The notes below the pieces were generated by a model that worked only from the letters and a program-made list of their open reading frames with translations, was not told the DNA's origin and ran no database searches. DNA of 64,000 bases, taken from Microbacterium yannicii. Its GTDB lineage: Bacteria > Actinomycetota > Actinomycetes > Actinomycetales > Microbacteriaceae. How positions within the stretch are numbered: position 1 is the first letter of the stretch; every line of letters starts with the position of its first letter. Positions 53,383 to 61,600 of this stretch are shown here, in pieces. The stretch lies in contig NZ_JAMXMB010000033.1 in the NCBI RefSeq assembly GCF_024055635.1, positions 1 to 64,000 of the forward strand. Direction: 5' to 3'. A program made the translations under genes and the position numbers.

Positions 53383-53439
53383 GGCCCGAACGTACGGCAT
53401 CCGCTCGCTCGAGGCGAGTGCCCGAGCGTCCTGCGGGCG

Positions 53440-53577
53440 TCAGCCGAAGAGGAGAGCGAAGACCGTGGCGCCGCCGCCGACGAGGATGAGGGCGACGATC
53501 GTCACCCACGCGATGATCTTGACGCGGCGCTGCCGGGTGTCGTTGTAACCGCTGTACTCGTCGTCTTCCGGCGCCAT
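53440..53577 (-). CDS. Small single-pass membrane protein
   Basis: A 45-residue protein read from an open frame too short for most gene finders: an acidic/polar start (MAPEDDEYSGYNDTRQRRV), then one hydrophobic segment (about residues 21-44) ending in ALLFG. AGGATGGG upstream can be a ribosome site, and TAGGAT in the same stretch a -10 box for a nearly leaderless message. The positive-inside pattern (Arg before the membrane segment) predicts a cytoplasmic N-terminus. Function unknown. Confidence 0.6.
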   Translation of the reverse strand: MAPEDDEYSGYNDTRQRRVKIIAWVTIVALILVGGGATVFALLFG

Positions 53578-53600
53578 GGGTCCCATCCTAGGGTCCGCAG

Positions 53601-53739
53601 CGTTTCGTCTCGCTCGTTCCTCGGTCGCTCAACGACCGGCTGCGTGTTGGCGCGCGCACGACGAACGCGGGTGCGGCCATGGTGGCGCGCTGCAGAGACC
53701 GGTCGTCGAGCGACGGGCGCTCCGGCGCCCGACGAAACG
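53601..53739. repeat. Interspersed inverted repeat A, copy 3
   Basis: CGTTTCGTCTCGCTCGTTCC at 53601 and onward is answered by an inverted, partly degenerate copy ending GACGAAACG at 53739, with inner arms CGCTCAACGACCGG and CCGGTCGTCGAGCG. It lies seven bases after the purL stop. Confidence 0.8.
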
Positions 53740-53746
53740 CCCGGGG

Positions 53747-56080
53747 TCAGGCGGTGTGCTCGGTGACGATCGGGCCGAAGGCGTCAGGAAGGGTCGACGT
53801 AGAAAGGCGGCGCAGCTCGGCGAGGGGCAGCGTGAACAGTCCCTGCACCTCGAGGGCCGGCTCGTCGCCGTCCGCAGCGCTGTCGGTCACGCCGATGCGC
53901 AGCACCGGGTAGCCCCGTCCCTCGCACAGCCCGCGGAACTTCACGTCGTCCTCGCGCGGCACCGACACGATGACGCGGCCCGTCGACTCCGAGAAGAGGG
54001 CGGTCGCGGCATCCACTCCGTCCCGCTCCTGGATCTCGTTCAGCCACACCCGTGCGCCGACGCCGAAGCGCATGACGGCTTCGGCGAGGGTCTGCGCGAG
54101 GCCGCCGGACGACAGATCGTGCGCCGACGACACGAGCGACTGCTGGCCGGCCGCGTGCAGCAGCTCGGCGAGCTTCTTCTCCTGGCCGAGGTCGACCGCC
54201 GGCGGGCGGCCCCCCAGGTGGCCGTGGATCGTGCCGGCCCACTGCGAGCCCGAGAGTTCGGTCGACGTGACGCCGAGGAGGTAGATGTTCTCGCCCGCGT
54301 CCTGCCATCCGGACGGGATGCGGCGTCCGACGTCGTCGATGATCCCGAGCACGCCCACGACCGGGGTGGGGAAGATCGGCTGGTCGCCGGTCTGGTTGTA
54401 GAACGAGACGTTGCCGCCGGTGACGGGGACGCCGAGTTCGAGGCATCCGTCCGACAGGCCGTCGACCGCCTGCGAGAACTGCCACATGACCTCGGGGTTC
54501 TCGGGCGAGCCGAAGTTGAGGCAGTCGGTGACCGCCGTGGGCACCGCGCCGCTGACGGCGACGTTGCGGTACGCCTCGGCCAGCGCCAGCTTCGCACCCT
54601 GGTACGGGTCGAGCTGGCAGAAGCGGCCGTTGCAGTCGGTGGCGATCGCGAAGCCGAGACCGGAGTTCTCGTCGACGCGGATCATGCCGGCGTCGTCGGG
54701 GAACGACAGCGCCGTGTTGCCCATCACGTAGTAGTCGTACTGGTTGGTCACCCACGACGTGTCGGCGAGGTTCGGGCTCGCGACGAGGCGGGTGAACTGG
54801 TCGCGGAGCGTCTCGGCGTCGGTCGGACGCGGGAGAGCGGATGCCGAGTCCTCGCGCAGCGCGTCGATCCACGTGGGGTAGGCCACGGGGCGCTCGTAGA
54901 CAGGCCCGTCGACCGCGACCGTCGAGGGGTCGACGTTCACGATCTCCTCGCCGTGCCAGAAGATCTGCAGGCGCCCGTCGCCGGTGACCTCGCCCAGGAC
55001 GCTCGTCTCGACATCCCACTTGCCGACCACGGCGAGGAAGGCATCGAGCTTCTCGGGAGCCACGATCGCCATCATGCGCTCCTGGCTCTCGCTCATGAGG
55101 ATCTCCTCGGGCGTGAGCGACGGATCGCGCAGCAGGACGTTCTCGAGGTCGACGCGCATGCCCGAGCCGCCGTTCGCGGCGAGCTCCGACGTGGCGCAGG
55201 AGATGCCCGCCGCGCCGAGGTCCTGGATGGCCTCGACGAGCTCGTCGCGGTACAGCTCGAGGCAGCACTCGATGAGCACCTTCTCGGCGAACGGGTCGCC
55301 GACCTGCACCGCCGGGCGCTTGGTCGGACCGCCGTCGGCGAACGTGTCGGAGGCGAGGATGGATGCCCCGCCGATGCCGTCGCCGCCGGTGCGGGCGCCG
55401 AAGAGCACGACCTTGTTGCCGGCGCCGGTGGCGTTGGCGAGCTTGAGGTCCTCGTGGCGCAGCACGCCGACGGCCAGCGCGTTCACGAGCGGGTTGCCCT
55501 GGTAGACGGCGTCGAACACGGTCTCGCCGCCGATGTTCGGCAGGCCGAGGCAGTTGCCGTAGAACGAGATGCCGGAGACGACCCCGTGCACGACGCGCGC
55601 GGTGTCGGGGTTGTCGATGGCGCCGAAGCGCAGCTGGTCCATGACGGCGACCGGTCGAGCGCCCATCGAGATGATGTCGCGCACGATACCGCCGACGCCG
55701 GTCGCGGCGCCCTGGAACGGCTCGATGTAGCTCGGGTGGTTGTGCGACTCGACCTTGAAGGTCACCGCCCAGCCTTCGCCGATGTCGACGACGCCGGCGT
55801 TCTGGCCCATGCCGACCATGAGCCGTTCCTTCATCTCGTGCGAGACCTTCTCGCCGAACTTGCGGAGGTAGATCTTCGAGGACTTGTAGGAGCAGTGCTC
55901 CGACCACATGACGGAGTACATCGCCAGCTCGCCCGACGTGGGGCGGCGGCCGAGGATCTCGCGGATCTTGTCGTACTCGTCGGGCTTGAGACCGAGCGCC
56001 GCGTAGGGCTGCTCCTTCTCCGGCGTGGCGATGGCGTTGTCGACGGTGTCGGCGACGGCGGTCGAAGAGGGGGTGGTCAC
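53747..56080 (-). CDS. purL: Phosphoribosylformylglycinamidine synthase subunit PurL
   Basis: A 777-residue small-type PurL that makes FGAM from FGAR with ATP and ammonia supplied by PurQ/PurS. The conserved HNHPS of [25 protein letters not shown] and the second-half copy [18 protein letters not shown] are intact. Length fits the type that needs separate PurQ and PurS subunits, which are not next to it. GTG 56080 with AGGAG upstream is the start; the frame continues further upstream without similarity. Confidence 0.96.
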   Translation of the reverse strand: MTTPSSTAVADTVDNAIATPEKEQPYAALGLKPDEYDKIREILGRRPTSGELAMYSVMWSEHCSYKSSKIYLRKFGEKVSHEMKERLMVGMGQNAGVVDIGEGWAVTFKVESHNHPSYIEPFQGAATGVGGIVRDIISMGARPVAVMDQLRFGAIDNPDTARVVHGVVSGISFYGNCLGLPNIGGETVFDAVYQGNPLVNALAVGVLRHEDLKLANATGAGNKVVLFGARTGGDGIGGASILASDTFADGGPTKRPAVQVGDPFAEKVLIECCLELYRDELVEAIQDLGAAGISCATSELAANGGSGMRVDLENVLLRDPSLTPEEILMSESQERMMAIVAPEKLDAFLAVVGKWDVETSVLGEVTGDGRLQIFWHGEEIVNVDPSTVAVDGPVYERPVAYPTWIDALREDSASALPRPTDAETLRDQFTRLVASPNLADTSWVTNQYDYYVMGNTALSFPDDAGMIRVDENSGLGFAIATDCNGRFCQLDPYQGAKLALAEAYRNVAVSGAVPTAVTDCLNFGSPENPEVMWQFSQAVDGLSDGCLELGVPVTGGNVSFYNQTGDQPIFPTPVVGVLGIIDDVGRRIPSGWQDAGENIYLLGVTSTELSGSQWAGTIHGHLGGRPPAVDLGQEKKLAELLHAAGQQSLVSSAHDLSSGGLAQTLAEAVMRFGVGARVWLNEIQERDGVDAATALFSESTGRVIVSVPREDDVKFRGLCEGRGYPVLRIGVTDSAADGDEPALEVQGLFTLPLAELRRLSTSTLPDAFGPIVTEHTA

Positions 56081-56211
56081 GCGGCTCAGCTCCTGAAATT
56101 TCGGGGATGCCGGACCGGTCCAGTCTAGTTCGGCCGCGGCATCCGGTCGTCTCGTGCGACGACCGCCCCGAACCAGGGGAATCCGGGCGAGACCGGGGGC
56201 GTCGCCTTGCG

Positions 56212-56252
56212 TCTCGGGCGGAGTCCCCTGTCTCGGCGAGATTCGCCCGAGA
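56212..56252. other. Inverted repeat upstream of the arsR-like gene
   Basis: TCTCGGGCG (56212-56220) and CGCCCGAGA (56244-56252) form perfect nine-base arms, with AGGGGA/TCCCCT complementarity around them. It lies between purL and the ArsR gene and could be a structured remnant or a terminator of unrelated transcription. Confidence 0.45.
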
Positions 56253-56257
56253 AACGG

Positions 56258-56305
56258 TTGACGGATGCCGCATCCCGGCGTAACGTACAACCAAATGGTT
56301 GTACG
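56258..56305 (+). promoter_or_regulatory. Promoter and self-overlapping ArsR operator
   Basis: TTGACG (56258-56263) and TAACGT (56281-56286) are -35 and -10 boxes spaced by 17 bases. CGTACAACCA (56284-56293), AA, TGGTTGTACG (56296-56305) is a perfect 22-base palindrome covering the -10 box, the expected start point and the ATG at 56295. The mRNA is therefore probably leaderless and repressed by the protein it encodes. Confidence 0.85.
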
Positions 56306-56720
56306 AATCGAACTCACCGATGATGAGACCGACCGCGTGTTCCACGCGCTCGCCGCGGCGACCCGGCGTGACATCGTGCGTCGCACGATCGAGGGCGAGC
56401 TCTCGGTCTCCACGCTGGCGCGCGACTACGACATGTCGTTCGCGGCGGTGCAGAAGCACGTGGCCGTACTCGAGGCCGCCGGCCTCATCATCAAGCGCGC
56501 CGAGGGCCGTGAGCGTCTCGTCCGAGCGGATCCCACGATGATCGCCCGGGCGCGGGCGCTGCTGGGGCACTACGAAGACATGTGGCGCGGGCGCATCGAC
56601 CGACTCGACGCGCTGTTGGCGGGTCCCCGCGGCTCAGGGCCCGCGATACCCCACTCCGAAACCGATCAATCCACGACGCAGCAACCCACGACACAACAAT
56701 TCACGACACGAGGAGAATGA
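56295..56720 (+). CDS. ArsR/SmtB-type winged-helix regulator
   Basis: A 141-residue ArsR-family repressor. The helix-turn-helix is [30 protein letters not shown], followed by the [13 protein letters not shown] wing. No Cys metal site is present, so it is of the non-metal type often paired with SRPBCC genes. The ATG at 56295 is used because it lies in the palindromic operator and at the predicted transcription start; the frame's upstream ATG at 56265 would precede the -10 box. Its stop is three bases before the SRPBCC start. Confidence 0.93.
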   Translation: MVVRIELTDDETDRVFHALAAATRRDIVRRTIEGELSVSTLARDYDMSFAAVQKHVAVLEAAGLIIKRAEGRERLVRADPTMIARARALLGHYEDMWRGRIDRLDALLAGPRGSGPAIPHSETDQSTTQQPTTQQFTTRGE

Positions 56721-56722
56721 CA

Positions 56723-57703
56723 ATGCCCGTCACCGATGTCACCACAGATGCCGAAGCGCTCACCATGACGCTGACAGCCGATTTCACGGCCCCGGTCGAG
56801 CGTCTCTGGGAGGTCTTCACCGATCCCCGCCAGCTCGAGCGCTTCTGGGGCCCGCCCGGATACCCGGCCACCTTCACGTCGTTCGACCTCACCGTCGGCG
56901 GCCACGCGCGCTATCTCATGACCGGCCCCAAGGGCGAGAAGTACCACGCGACGTGGGAGTTCCTCGAGATCGACGGACCGCACTCGCTCGCGGTGCTGGA
57001 CTCGTTCGCCGACGAGAACGGCAACGTGCGCGAAGACATGCCGACCTCACGCATGACTCTCGCTTTCGAGCCCACGGCATCCGGCGCGCGGCTCGAGAGC
57101 GTCACGCGCTTCACGTCGGCCGAGGCGCTGGAGCAGGTCGTCGCGATGGGCATGGTGGAGGGGTCGACCATGGCGATCAACCAGCTCGACCGGGTGCTGC
57201 AGGGCCTGCGCGACTACGCCGCGGGCAAGGGCACGCAGACCGAGATCCTCGACGACACCCACGTGCGGATCACGCGCCTCATCGAAGGTCCGATCGACCT
57301 GGTCTGGCGTGCGCACCAGGAGCCCGAGCTGCTCGAGAAGTGGATGCTCGGCCCCGACGGCTGGCGGATGTCGGTGTGCGAGGTCGATCCGTCGGTGGGC
57401 GGTCGCTACCGCTACGAGTGGGAGCCGATCGAGGGCACGGAGGGCGAGCGCTTCGGGTTCGACGGCGAGACCCTGCTGTCGGAGGCGCCGCGCCGCGCCG
57501 TCACCACGGAGCACATGACAGGCACCGACTACCCGTCGACGCTCAACGACCTCAACCTCGAGGAGGAGGACGGCGCCACGCTCATCACGCTGCTGATCGA
57601 GTACCCCGACATGCAGACGCGTGACATGGTGCTCGCCACCGGCATGACCGACGGCATGGAGACCAGCTACGCACGCCTCGAGGGCGTGCTGGCGTCGGTG
57701 TGA
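56723..57703 (+). CDS. Double SRPBCC (AHSA1-type) domain protein
   Basis: A 326-residue protein made of two AHSA1-like SRPBCC domains, about residues 8-160 and 170-326. Each starts with the family motif (FTAPVERLWEVFTDPRQLER with WGPPGYPATF; IEGPIDLVWRAHQEPELLEK with WMLGPDGW). The fold binds hydrophobic ligands. Genes of this type are commonly paired with ArsR regulators. ATG 56723 is preferred because GAGGAG lies eight bases upstream; ATG 56717 overlaps the arsR stop. Confidence 0.9.
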   Translation: MPVTDVTTDAEALTMTLTADFTAPVERLWEVFTDPRQLERFWGPPGYPATFTSFDLTVGGHARYLMTGPKGEKYHATWEFLEIDGPHSLAVLDSFADENGNVREDMPTSRMTLAFEPTASGARLESVTRFTSAEALEQVVAMGMVEGSTMAINQLDRVLQGLRDYAAGKGTQTEILDDTHVRITRLIEGPIDLVWRAHQEPELLEKWMLGPDGWRMSVCEVDPSVGGRYRYEWEPIEGTEGERFGFDGETLLSEAPRRAVTTEHMTGTDYPSTLNDLNLEEEDGATLITLLIEYPDMQTRDMVLATGMTDGMETSYARLEGVLASV

Positions 57704-57723
57704 CCGGAGAAAAGGAGACGATC

Positions 57724-58602
57724 ATGACCGAGGACACCGCCACACGCCCCGTGACCACCCACGTCGTGGGGGCCGGAGAAGACGCGATCACCTACGACAT
57801 CCACGGCGACCTGGCCGATGCGACCGTCGATCGCCCGGCACTGTTCCTCTTCGCCGGACCGATGGACGCGAGCGGGCTCGCACTCCTCGCCGCGCGCATG
57901 ACGGACAGGCCGGTCGTGACGTACGACCCGCGCGGTGCCGGGCGGAACCCCGTCGACACGGCCGACATCACGCCCGAGCAGCACGCGGCCGACCTGCACC
58001 GCGTCATCGCGGCGCTCGGCGTCGGCGCCGTCGATGCCTTCGGCACCAGTGGCGGGGCGGTGCACCTGCTCGCGCTCGCCGCCGCCCACCCGGACGACCT
58101 TCGGATCGCCGTCGCGCACGAACCGCCGCTCGCCGAGCATCTCCCCGACCGCGACGCGGTGCTCGCCGTGATCGCCGACATGAAGCGCACCTACGCCGAG
58201 CAGGGCGATGGTGCCGCCATGGCGAAGTTCATCGCCTTCGTGATGTTCGAGGGGCCGGTGACCGACGGGTACCTCGACGGGCCCGCGCCCGATCCCGCGA
58301 TGTTCGGCATGTCGGCCGAGGACGACGGCTCCCGCACGAATCCGCTGATGCGGAACATGCCGGCGACCATCGCCTATCGCATCGACATCGACGCGCTCCG
58401 AGCGCGGGGTGAACGCCTCGTCATCGCGGTGGGCGTGGAGTCGGGTGACGCGCTGGCCGCCCGCGGTGGCCGTTCGGTCGCCACCGCCGTCGGTGTGCCG
58501 GTGGCGGACTTCCCGAGCCACCACGCCGGCTTCACCGATCAGCCGGGCTACCCGGGCGACCCGGCGGGCTTCGCCGCCCGCCTTCAGGAGGTTCTCGGTT
58601 GA
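57724..58602 (+). CDS. Alpha/beta hydrolase
   Basis: A 292-residue alpha/beta hydrolase with nucleophile elbow GTSGG (Ser109), an oxyanion-side FAGPMDASG and YDPRGAGRN, and a likely catalytic His in SHHAGF near the C-terminus. The substrate is unknown. It lies 20 bases after the SRPBCC gene, preceded by AAAGGAGAC, and belongs to the same ArsR-controlled cluster. Confidence 0.9.
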   Translation: MTEDTATRPVTTHVVGAGEDAITYDIHGDLADATVDRPALFLFAGPMDASGLALLAARMTDRPVVTYDPRGAGRNPVDTADITPEQHAADLHRVIAALGVGAVDAFGTSGGAVHLLALAAAHPDDLRIAVAHEPPLAEHLPDRDAVLAVIADMKRTYAEQGDGAAMAKFIAFVMFEGPVTDGYLDGPAPDPAMFGMSAEDDGSRTNPLMRNMPATIAYRIDIDALRARGERLVIAVGVESGDALAARGGRSVATAVGVPVADFPSHHAGFTDQPGYPGDPAGFAARLQEVLG

Positions 58603-58603
58603 C

Positions 58604-58690
58604 GGGGTGAGTCAGGGCGTCACGGCGCCACGAGTTCGACGGCGAGTCCCTGCCACCCGCAACCGGGAGGGCGTGCGCGTCGCGGTGTGA
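58604..58690 (+). pseudogene. 3'-end remnant of a duplicated SRPBCC gene
   Basis: The 87 bases before the last SRPBCC gene end GAGGGCGTGCGCGTCGCG then GTGTGACCGGAGAAAGGGAG. This copies the tail and downstream ribosome site of the double-SRPBCC gene (GAGGGCGTGCTGGCGTCGGT then GTGACCGGAGAAAAGGAG at 57682-57718). Translated it gives EGVRVAV-stop against LEGVLASV-stop. A third SRPBCC copy was probably lost here. Confidence 0.6.
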
Positions 58691-58710
58691 CCGGAGAAAG
58701 GGAGACAACG

Positions 58711-59202
58711 ATGGCAACGACGTTCGACGTGGAAGTCAGCCGCGAGTTCGAGGCGCCGATCGAGCGCGTCTGGGCGGCGTGGACCACGCCCGCCGACCTG
58801 CGGGAGTGGTGGGGACCGACGGGATTCACATGCCCTCGCGCGGAAGCCGACGTCCGCGTCGGCGGCGCGATCATCGTGACGATGCGGGCGCCGGCGGAGT
58901 GGGGCGGAGCCGACTACCACAACAGGTGGGACATCACCGAGGTGGAGGCGCCGACAACGCTGCGCTACATCATGCGCTTCTGCGACGAAGACGGCAGCCC
59001 GATCACGCCGGCGGAGGCGGGCGTTCCGGCAGACACGCCTGAGGACGGACGCCACGAGGTGACGCTGACCGACCTCGGCGGCGGGCGTACCCGACTCCAC
59101 ATGATCGAGCACGGCTACCCGACCGCCGAGGCGCGCGACATGTCGCGCGGCGGCCTGGACCAGTGCCTCGACAAGATGGAGCGCCTGGTCGCTGCGCATT
59201 GA
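58711..59202 (+). CDS. Single SRPBCC (AHSA1-type) domain protein
   Basis: A 163-residue single SRPBCC domain: VSREFEAPIERVWAAWTTPA, REWWGPTGFTCP, and TRLHMIEHGYPT near the end. It resembles the domains of the upstream double protein. ATG 58711 is preceded by GAAAGGGAGAC. It is the last gene of the ArsR cluster and is followed by a perfect terminator. Confidence 0.9.
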   Translation: MATTFDVEVSREFEAPIERVWAAWTTPADLREWWGPTGFTCPRAEADVRVGGAIIVTMRAPAEWGGADYHNRWDITEVEAPTTLRYIMRFCDEDGSPITPAEAGVPADTPEDGRHEVTLTDLGGGRTRLHMIEHGYPTAEARDMSRGGLDQCLDKMERLVAAH

Positions 59203-59208
59203 ACGAGG

Positions 59209-59238
59209 AAGGGACGGATGCCGCGGCATCCGTCCCTT
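59209..59238. terminator. Palindromic bidirectional terminator
   Basis: AAGGGACGGATGCC (59209-59222), GC, GGCATCCGTCCCTT (59225-59238): a perfect 30-base palindrome built around GGATGCC/GGCATCC. It is followed on the plus strand by TCTTTC and lies between converging genes. Confidence 0.9.
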
Positions 59239-59255
59239 CTTTCATGCAAGTCTGC

Positions 59256-60455
59256 TCAGGCGGTGCGGAACTTGTTCACCATGGGGCAGTCGAACGGGTC
59301 GCGGGCGGAGAGGCCGACGCGGTTCAGGTACGCGATGACGATGCCGTACGACTGGATCAGGCTCGTCTCGGTGTAGGGCACGCCGCGCGTGCGGCACTGC
59401 TCCATGACGATCTCGCGAGTCTTGGCGAGGTGCGGCCGGGCCATGCTCGGGAAGAGGTGGTGCTCGACCTGGTAGTTCAGGCCGCCCATGAGCGCCGTCG
59501 CCCACCAGCCGCCACGGATGTTGCGCGAGGTGCGCACCTGCTTGGAGAAGAAGTCGAGCTTCGCGTCGGCCGCGATGATCGGCATGCCCTTGTGGTTCGG
59601 TGCGAACGACGCGCCCATGTAGACGCCGAACACGGCCAGCTGCACGCCGAGGAAGGCGAACGCCATGCCGATCGGCAGGAAGAGGAAGAGCGGCGTGAGG
59701 TACAGGGCGAAGCGCAGGGCGATCAGCGAGAGCTCGGTCCAGCGGCCCTTCACCTCGCCGGGCGAGAGCAGGTGCTTGAGGCCGAGGAAGTGCAGGTTCA
59801 GCCCCTCGAGCGTGAGCAGCGGGAAGAACAGCCAGCCCTGTCTGCGCGTGATGAGCGCACCGAGGCGGCTCGCCTTGGCGGCATCCTCCTCGAGGAAGCG
59901 GATGGTGTCGACCTCGATGTCGGGGTCCTTGCCGACGCGGTTCGGGTTGGCGTGGTGGCGATTGTGCTTGTTGTTCCACCAGGAGAGGCTGATGCCCACG
60001 ATCCCCGAGGCGAGGATGCGCCCGAGCCGGTCGTTCGCGGGCCCGGAGGCGAGGATCTGGCGATGCGCCGCCTCGTGCGCGAGGAATGACACCTGCGTGA
60101 AGATCACGCCGAGCGCGGCGGCGATCAGCAGCTGGTACCAGGTGTCGCCCAGCAGGATGAAGCCGGTGATGGCGCCGCCCAAGGCGAGCACGAGTGCGGC
60201 GCCGACGAGGGCGTAGAACCACTGCGCCCGGGCGAGGAGGCCGGTCTCGCGCACGACCTGTGAGACCTCGGTGTAGGCCCGGGCGACGGGCGGGAAGGTC
60301 TCGGTGCCGGCGTAGGTCTGTCGGACGGGGCCCAGACGGGCGGCCTCAGGTGCGACAGCGGTGATGGTGGCGATGATCGCACCTGCTCTGGTCGAATGCC
60401 GACCACCCTGGTCGACGCGGAGCCACAGGCGGATGCCGATCGCTAGGGCCCACAC
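59256..60455 (-). CDS. Membrane fatty-acid desaturase
   Basis: A DesA/acyl-lipid desaturase of about 399 residues. Three His clusters bind the di-iron centre: HEAAH, HNRHH and the QVEHH near the C-terminus. Membrane segments flank the first two. It introduces a double bond into lipid acyl chains, affecting membrane fluidity. The start is uncertain: GTG 60455 is used, but family similarity begins nearer 60375 (VAPEAARLGPVRQTYAG) with no start codon in frame there, and ATG 60518 would overlap the divergent TerC gene. Confidence 0.88.
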   Translation of the reverse strand: MWALAIGIRLWLRVDQGGRHSTRAGAIIATITAVAPEAARLGPVRQTYAGTETFPPVARAYTEVSQVVRETGLLARAQWFYALVGAALVLALGGAITGFILLGDTWYQLLIAAALGVIFTQVSFLAHEAAHRQILASGPANDRLGRILASGIVGISLSWWNNKHNRHHANPNRVGKDPDIEVDTIRFLEEDAAKASRLGALITRRQGWLFFPLLTLEGLNLHFLGLKHLLSPGEVKGRWTELSLIALRFALYLTPLFLFLPIGMAFAFLGVQLAVFGVYMGASFAPNHKGMPIIAADAKLDFFSKQVRTSRNIRGGWWATALMGGLNYQVEHHLFPSMARPHLAKTREIVMEQCRTRGVPYTETSLIQSYGIVIAYLNRVGLSARDPFDCPMVNKFRTA

Positions 60456-60562
60456 TACGCAGGTGCATATGGCCGTGGGGGAATGGGGTGGTGGATCCCC
60501 AGGATGTTGGCGGGGCATCCCCAGGCGGGGATCTTGACAGAGTTCGGAAGAAGTCCCGCCTC

Positions 60563-60577
60563 TACGATGACGGAGTG
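60563..60577 (+). promoter_or_regulatory. Leaderless promoter of the terC-like gene
   Basis: A TACGAT -10 box (60563-60568) ends seven bases before the GTG at 60575, so the start codon would be at +1. TTGACA at 60534-60539 is 23 bases away, too far for a standard -35. No ribosome site is present. Confidence 0.55.
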
Positions 60578-61477
60578 GACTTCTCCTTCGCCTTCACGCC
60601 CGATCTGATCGCCGTGTTCCTGACGCTGTTCGTCCTCGAGGTGGTGCTCGGCGTCGACAACGTCATCTTCATCTCGATCCTCGCGTCCAAGCTGCCGAAG
60701 GAGCAGCAGGCGCGTGCCCGCAACCTCGGGCTCACCCTCGCGATGCTCATGCGCGTCGTCCTCGTGCTCTTCGCGGGGTGGATCATCACGCTCAAGGAGG
60801 ACGTCTTCTTCATCGGCGAGATGGGCTTCTCGTGGAAGGACCTCATCCTCATCGCCGGTGGACTCTTCCTGGTCTACAAGGCCGTCACCGAGATCCACCA
60901 CAAGCTCGAGGGGGCCGAGGAGGAGCACGGCGGCGGGGGTCGCAAGGCGGTGACGTTCGGCTCGGTGATCGCGCAGATCCTCGTGCTCGATCTGGTGTTC
61001 TCGCTGGACTCGGTCATCACCGCCGTCGGCATGACGACGAACCTGCTCATCATCATCACCGTGGTCGTGCTGTCGTTCGGCATCATGCTCTTCGCCTCGC
61101 GCTTCATCTTCAACTTCGTCAACAAGCACCCGACGGTGAAGATGCTCGCGCTCTCGTTCCTCCTCCTCATCGGCGTGTTCCTCGTCGCCGAGGGCTTCGG
61201 CTTCCACATCGACAAGGCGTTCATCTACGGCCCGATGGCGTTCGCGATCTTCGTCGAGGCGCTGAACCTCTGGGCTGCCGCCTCGAGGGCCAAGCGGGAG
61301 CGGCGCGCACGCACCCCCGTGCAGCTGCGCCCCCAGTACCCCGACGTCGACGAGTCGGTGGCCGTCACGGCCGCCCTGTCGAGCGACCCGCACGCGGGTT
61401 CGGTGGGCCTGTCCTCCAAGCCGGTGGCGGGGGATGCCGCGCCCGCCGCCGGCGAGGAGCGCCAGGGCCTCGGCTGA
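60575..61477 (+). CDS. TerC family integral membrane protein
   Basis: A 300-residue TerC/Alx-type protein with seven membrane segments and the acidic membrane motifs of the family (FVLEVVLGVDNVIFI, VLDLVFSLDSVITA), which bind or move metal ions such as Mn2+. Members handle manganese export or tellurite resistance. GTG 60575 is taken as the start because it begins the conserved region and fits a leaderless message. The last 40 residues are a soluble tail. Confidence 0.92.
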   Translation: MDFSFAFTPDLIAVFLTLFVLEVVLGVDNVIFISILASKLPKEQQARARNLGLTLAMLMRVVLVLFAGWIITLKEDVFFIGEMGFSWKDLILIAGGLFLVYKAVTEIHHKLEGAEEEHGGGGRKAVTFGSVIAQILVLDLVFSLDSVITAVGMTTNLLIIITVVVLSFGIMLFASRFIFNFVNKHPTVKMLALSFLLLIGVFLVAEGFGFHIDKAFIYGPMAFAIFVEALNLWAAASRAKRERRARTPVQLRPQYPDVDESVAVTAALSSDPHAGSVGLSSKPVAGDAAPAAGEERQGLG

Positions 61478-61520
61478 CCCGGTTCCGGCCGCGCGGGTGA
61501 CCGCCCGCGCGGCAGCGCTC

Positions 61521-61590
61521 GCGAGCGCGGCAGTTTCCGGCGAGCGCGCTGTCACGCGGCGCAGCGCTCGCAGTGAACTGCCGCGCTCGC
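61521..61590. repeat. 70-bp palindromic repeat, left copy
   Basis: GCGAGCGCGGCAGTTTCCGG begins at 61521 and its inverted counterpart GTGAACTGCCGCGCTCGC ends at 61590. The copy at 62657-62726 is the same length, in the same orientation, and matches at about 62 or 63 of 70 positions by eye. The two flank the AbiEi/DUF559 gene. Confidence 0.85.
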
Positions 61591-61600
61591 GTGCCGGGAG

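Noticed and set aside
53206..53577. A possible two-gene toxin-antitoxin pair made by the small basic and the small membrane protein.
   Set aside because: Both are on the same strand with separate promoter-like boxes, and neither resembles a known toxin or antitoxin. The small size alone is not evidence.
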